Source: Chloromonas sp. AAM2 (taxonomy: Eukaryota > Chlorophyta > Chlorophyceae > Chlamydomonadales > Chlamydomonadaceae). From it: a stretch of DNA of 21,201 nucleotides. Positions 17,977 through 21,201 of this stretch are shown here, in pieces; positions within the stretch are counted from its first letter, which is position 1, and each line of letters begins with the position of its first letter. Under the pieces are notes generated by a model that made no database searches, had not been told where the DNA came from, and saw nothing but the letters and a program-made list of their open reading frames with translations. The position numbers and the translations under genes were made by a program. The stretch covers positions 2,505-23,705 of the forward strand of contig QAXH01005626.1 of assembly GCA_004335635.1 (NCBI GenBank). The letters run 5' to 3'.

Positions 17977-19455
17977 ATGAGTTCCACAGATGTCGAAAAC
18001 GACGACATGGTCAACGACTGGGGTTGTGTTCTGGTTAATTCCATCTCTCATGGCCAAAGATCTCCAACGGCACACACCCATCAAATGGATGCCATGATTA
18101 GATCAGCTGTAAAAGGCTATAGATGGTCCAATGTGTTTGACAGTGGCTCCACAGCCAACGCCCATGCCATTGATCGTGCCACTGATGGTGACAGGGATCG
18201 TTGCCTTATGGCTATGGGCTCTTACGTTTGTGGCACTGGCTACGACCTGCAGCAGTTGTCATCTGTGAGCTTCAGTTCCAAAAAGGAAATTGGCCTCATC
18301 ATCACTCCTGGAACTGAAGATGCCGAGGATGGAACTTTGTTGTCTCCAAAATGCATCCAGCAGACAGTTCCAATGCCCTACCACATTCCTGATTCCGGGG
18401 TCTCTACAGAAAAACTAAACTCCTTGGAAGATCGGTGTCTGGTTTCCATGGAAAAGAAACTTTTGATGGCCCATCTAACTGGCAAACCTTACAAGGCATT
18501 TCTGTTGGAGTACATTCTTTCTGGGAATGGCGGCGAACTCTCCAATCGGTTCCTGCAGAAACTAGGAAATGTTTTCAGGAGGTACAACATTGTTGTCATA
18601 GCAGACGAGATAATGACCGGAGGGAGAATTGGCCCTGTTTCTCTGACCATGACAACTGAGATTCCTGAGGAATTCCGCTCTCTCGTTAAGTTTATCACCC
18701 TTGGGAAAATGATGGGAAAGGGATTGCTCTTAGAGGCAGCAAGCTCAAGACCCACTGAACTAGACTCAAATGAAGCACCAAGAGGCACCTCAACCCGCAT
18801 TGACCTTGGACCAGTTTACACCAGGTTGCGAACTGTGATTGAGAGGATCAACAATGGACGCATCCCTGAAAGGCGAGGAGAGGTTCTGCAAAAAATGAAT
18901 GTTGATGCCAATGAACACCAACTGCTCCATTGGGGCAGAGGCTGTCTCATTTTCACTCATTTTTCAAGGCCACAAGTCAACAAAAACATGAAATGTCGGC
19001 TTTTGCCCAAACTTGAAAGCATTAAACTTCTGAAGCTGACCACCCACATAACAAAGTGGAGCAGAAAAACAGTAGGCCAGCATCTGCAATCAGCTTCGGA
19101 AGAGTGGCTGGAAGCGTCTGCCAAACTTTTGAATCAGGAGAATCCTCCCTTCTTGGTCTTTCTGCTTGATCACATTATTGAGCAACGACCATCGTTTTTG
19201 CGAGCTAACGACCTGTTGGAACACTTAGGAATGGCGAGAGCTGAGGAATTGGCCTCCCAAAGCCACCATCACAAACGATGCAAGAAGCTGTACTCTTATT
19301 CCTACGAAAAGAAACCTATTGCACTGATCAATGATGCTTTAAGAATGGCGGCATTGATGGCACCACAATTTGTAAAATATAGTCGCAAAGGAAACGCCCG
19401 AAGAGTTGTTTATGTCATCGACTACTGCTCGTTGAAACAGAAGGAAAAAGCTTGA
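17977..19455 (+). CDS. Divergent PLP-dependent class III aminotransferase-like protein
   Basis: The frame is open further upstream but has no ATG before 17977, so I start there: 492 residues. Class III (ornithine/GABA/GSA-type) landmarks are visible. 'FDSGSTANAHAID' (S56-G57-S58-T59-A60-N61) matches the SGSEAN phosphate-binding turn. 'MGSYVCGTG' stands where the family has a YHG motif, with His replaced by Val. 'ADEIMTGGRIG' has D210, expected to contact the PLP ring nitrogen. 'TLGKMMGKG' has K244, expected to form the Schiff base. So the cofactor residues seem kept. Odd points: the SGSEAN motif lies only 56 residues from the start (usually past 100), so the N-terminal part is short. After about residue 300 the sequence no longer resembles the family C-domain, and it ends in a Lys/Arg/His-rich segment ('SQSHHHKRCKKLYSYS'). 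Substrate is unknown; it may be a repurposed enzyme. Confidence 0.85.
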   Translation: MSSTDVENDDMVNDWGCVLVNSISHGQRSPTAHTHQMDAMIRSAVKGYRWSNVFDSGSTANAHAIDRATDGDRDRCLMAMGSYVCGTGYDLQQLSSVSFSSKKEIGLIITPGTEDAEDGTLLSPKCIQQTVPMPYHIPDSGVSTEKLNSLEDRCLVSMEKKLLMAHLTGKPYKAFLLEYILSGNGGELSNRFLQKLGNVFRRYNIVVIADEIMTGGRIGPVSLTMTTEIPEEFRSLVKFITLGKMMGKGLLLEAASSRPTELDSNEAPRGTSTRIDLGPVYTRLRTVIERINNGRIPERRGEVLQKMNVDANEHQLLHWGRGCLIFTHFSRPQVNKNMKCRLLPKLESIKLLKLTTHITKWSRKTVGQHLQSASEEWLEASAKLLNQENPPFLVFLLDHIIEQRPSFLRANDLLEHLGMARAEELASQSHHHKRCKKLYSYSYEKKPIALINDALRMAALMAPQFVKYSRKGNARRVVYVIDYCSLKQKEKA

Positions 19456-19628
19456 GGCTAGATGCAGTAATGATCAAGATAGAATTCTATGACAGTAAAA
19501 AATGGGGGCAGGGAAACATACTTCGTATTAGATATATAAATACAACAGCACTTTGATCTCCTTTGTATTATTTCAGAGGGTAATATAATGTACTTCATAC
19601 ATTGTCTATTACCATACAACATGTTGTC
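19456..19628. other. Short 3' spacer, nothing recognised
   Basis: AT-rich sequence follows the stop. Frames here are short and partly inside the repeats that follow. Confidence 0.5.
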
Positions 19629-19740
19629 TTTTTTGTCAAAATGGCTGGATTTTTTGCTCAAAAAGAACCATTTTTTGTGGTGTTTTGTCTTTTTGTCAAA
19701 ATGGTTGGATATTTCGCTGAAGAAGAACAATTTGAGATCA
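19629..19740. repeat. 60-bp tandem repeat with GTCAAAATGG core
   Basis: The core GTCAAAATGG with following t-rich sequence occurs at 19635 and 19695 (60 bp apart) and again at 19920, with a degraded form (gatcaaatgg) at about 19736. Each unit also carries an agaacMattt word. On the plus strand it reads FFVKM-x-G-x-F-type peptides with no protein-like context, so I treat it as non-coding. Confidence 0.75.
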
Positions 19741-19911
19741 AATGGATAGGGTTAAGGTTAATTGCTTGTCATCAGCACGGCTAAATTTTTCGCAGCGTCG
19801 GACAAAATTCGAAAATTCCGACGCGGTTGATATCCATTCGATTTCGGTCATTAAAACATACAGCAAAAGCATGTAAATTGATAGGGTTAAGGTTAATCAA
19901 TTACCGATTGG
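19721..19911. repeat. Right cluster of the modular dispersed repeat
   Basis: It shares every module with 1946-2204. The gagatcaaatggatagggtt module is at 19735-19763, matching about 2159-2187 in the same orientation. A 28-bp near-palindrome at 19796-19823 is the exact reverse complement of 2122-2149. The ccattcgattt / aaacatacag / aaaagcatgtaa module is at 19834-19876, and another gatagggttaaggttaa at 19880-19896. Module order is reversed relative to the left cluster. The cluster interrupts the 60-bp tandem repeat, whose next core resumes at 19920. Confidence 0.8.
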
Positions 19912-20128
19912 TATTTTTTGTCAAAATGGTTTGCTATTTTGAACCGAAAGAACCATTTTTTGTCAAATTATTGAGACCAAATGCCAATATCGAGTGTACT
20001 ACCAATAAACAGTACTCAATGCATTCAATGTTGGTCATTTTGTCCTACAATTTTACAAAAATTTGAGTTCATTTTTGCTGAAATTAACTTCTTTTTGTAC
20101 AAATGGGATAATCTGCAGATATGAATTC

Positions 20129-20160
20129 AAAATCATCTCTCCCCCCCCCGAGATGATTTT
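20129..20160. repeat. Perfect 11-bp hairpin with C-rich loop
   Basis: AAAATCATCTC at 20129-20139 and its exact complement GAGATGATTTT at 20150-20160 flank a 10-base loop of one T and nine Cs. It lies about 400 bp before the last gene. It could be a regulatory element or a remnant of a foldback element. Confidence 0.8.
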
Positions 20161-20560
20161 CACTTCCCAAAACTGGACAATCCTCCAGTATTATGCAAGG
20201 CCTGATTTACTCTAATGATATTATTGCTGTCGGCGCATTTGGCACTGCAGAATCTGCTGCCTGACTGCCTGCATGCTTGCTGCATATAATAATGATAGGA
20301 TATATGCAATGACCGGAACAAATGACCGTGCATGACAATACATTATTTATTATTGCTGAATGCAATTCGGAACAAATGACCATGCATGACAATAATACAT
20401 TATCGCAGCAGCAATAATATCAGCATCAGAGACAATAATAAGGCGCCAATTAAACATCCATCAAAACACCAGCTCTCAATTCCATTCCCACTGGATCTGC
20501 CATAATATTATGATTTATTATTTTTGATTTGCAAACAGCAATAATATAGCAGTTTACAAC
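20161..20560. other. Spacer upstream of the last gene with a 54-bp repeat pair
   Basis: The words cggaacaaatgacc, then tgcatgacaata, occur at 20314-20340 and 20368-20394, 54 bp apart. Many ataat and ttatta words give an AT-rich promoter-like character. No gene is seen. Confidence 0.6.
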
Positions 20561-21201
20561 ATGAATGCAGATGATGGAGCCAATGATTTCCTTGATGCCC
20601 CGGAAATATCTGGTCCCTGGAGTTTTACGGCCATTGACTTAAAACTATCTCTTGAAAGGGTTTTCTCTCATAAATATTACACTGTCATCCTCAACAAAAA
20701 TCGCTCCGGTAACAGTGAACAGGCAAAGAGAGCCAAAAAAGAGGAAAAAGAAATGCCCTATCGTGCCCAACGCATTTGCTGTGTTGACTTCATTGTCCGG
20801 ATCCCCTGCATTCGGATGATTCGAGAGCCGAATGTTTCTTCGAGTGGAATCCTCCTGACTACTGGATCCACACGGGAGATTCGCTGCAGACTCTCTCGAA
20901 CTTTCTTCTCTATTTGCAACAGAGCTTATGAATTTGTTCTCGAAGAGGAACACCAGGCGGCCAGAGAAGAACTCATGAAGAAATTTGTGAGCAACAGTCA
21001 GGAGGAAGTAGTTGGGACTCTTGCAAGCAAAGACCTGTGCTGCTGCCCATACGACACCCTTGAGTACATCAGTCACATTGGATTTGATTACCCAGATCAC
21101 CAAGGTAAGGTAAACGCAACTATTCTTTGTGCATTGGTGAATCACACTGGCACAGTTCATCTAGAGCATTCCCTTCCAGAAGCGAATAGGGAGGAGTATG
21201 A
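20561..21201 (+). CDS. Start of an unrecognised gene, 3' partial
   Basis: The frame is open from the ATG at 20561 (aacATGaat, good context) to the window edge, giving 213 codons plus two bases without a stop. The protein starts MNADDGANDFLDAPE, has a Lys/Glu-rich segment near residue 55 (AKRAKKEEKE), a Glu-rich helix near 125-140 and a CCC triplet near 162. No family is recognised. A GTAAGG at 21106-21111 could be a splice donor, but the frame stays open past it and its residues still look protein-like, so either reading is possible. The opposite-strand frame covering 20645-21160 is a shadow of this one. Confidence 0.6.
   Translation, partial: MNADDGANDFLDAPEISGPWSFTAIDLKLSLERVFSHKYYTVILNKNRSGNSEQAKRAKKEEKEMPYRAQRICCVDFIVRIPCIRMIREPNVSSSGILLTTGSTREIRCRLSRTFFSICNRAYEFVLEEEHQAAREELMKKFVSNSQEEVVGTLASKDLCCCPYDTLEYISHIGFDYPDHQGKVNATILCALVNHTGTVHLEHSLPEANREEY

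Noticed and set aside
20645..21160. 171-codon minus-strand frame near the right end
   Set aside because: It starts at a non-ATG codon or in poor context and lies fully opposite the plus-strand frame from 20561, which has a better start and stays open for 641 bases.
1..21201. Bacterial, phage or giant-virus origin
   Set aside because: Three clean GT-AG introns, AT microsatellites, minisatellites and long unrelated spacers argue for eukaryotic nuclear DNA. No capsid, polymerase or CRISPR-like pattern was found.

Overview
The window looks like nuclear DNA of a small-genome eukaryotic microbe. It has very long open frames, one gene split by three short GT-AG introns (110, 90 and 97 bp), no bacterial-type operons or Shine-Dalgarno sites, AT-rich spacers with microsatellites, and several tandem and dispersed repeat families. 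My best guess is a diatom or related stramenopile, from the intron size, the intergenic style and the large proteins without obvious relatives. This is inference; no marker gene in the window proves it.

Layout. (1) 1-1687: end of a protein with three internal repeats and a Ser/Asp/Lys-rich tail, possibly continuing upstream. (2) 1688-2785: a repeat-rich spacer holding a modular dispersed repeat, a 144-bp tandem duplication kept in frame, and a TATA-like box. (3) 2786-8152 (+): a 1788-residue protein with an N-terminal nuclear-localisation-like patch and what I read as an AlkB-like 2-oxoglutarate/Fe(II) dioxygenase core (HxD, distal His, Arg). (4) 8274-12362 (-), tail to tail with it: a 1362-residue protein with Cys clusters, motifs resembling the tnp2/Plavaka/KDZ group of RNase H-fold transposases, and a long Lys/Ala/Glu helix. 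(5) 13867-15939 (+): a four-exon gene for a 591-residue protein with a C-terminal Cys cluster; exon 3 and its flanking introns arose by local duplication. (6) 16481 to about 17000: a 93-bp minisatellite whose units each hold a conserved stem-loop. (7) 17977-19455 (+): a divergent PLP-dependent class III aminotransferase-like protein. (8) 19629-20400: a 60-bp tandem repeat, the same modular repeat as on the left, and a perfect hairpin with a C-rich loop. (9) 20561 to the end (+): the start of an unrecognised gene.

The most interesting idea is that the block between the two modular repeat clusters (about 2.2-19.7 kb) holds a putative nucleic-acid dioxygenase beside a transposase-like protein, plus a PLP enzyme and a Cys-cluster protein. 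In fungi, KDZ transposons are known to travel with TET/JBP dioxygenases, so an analogous pairing in an alga would be notable. Membership of the aminotransferase-like gene is speculative. All domain calls here come from reading motifs by eye, not from searches.
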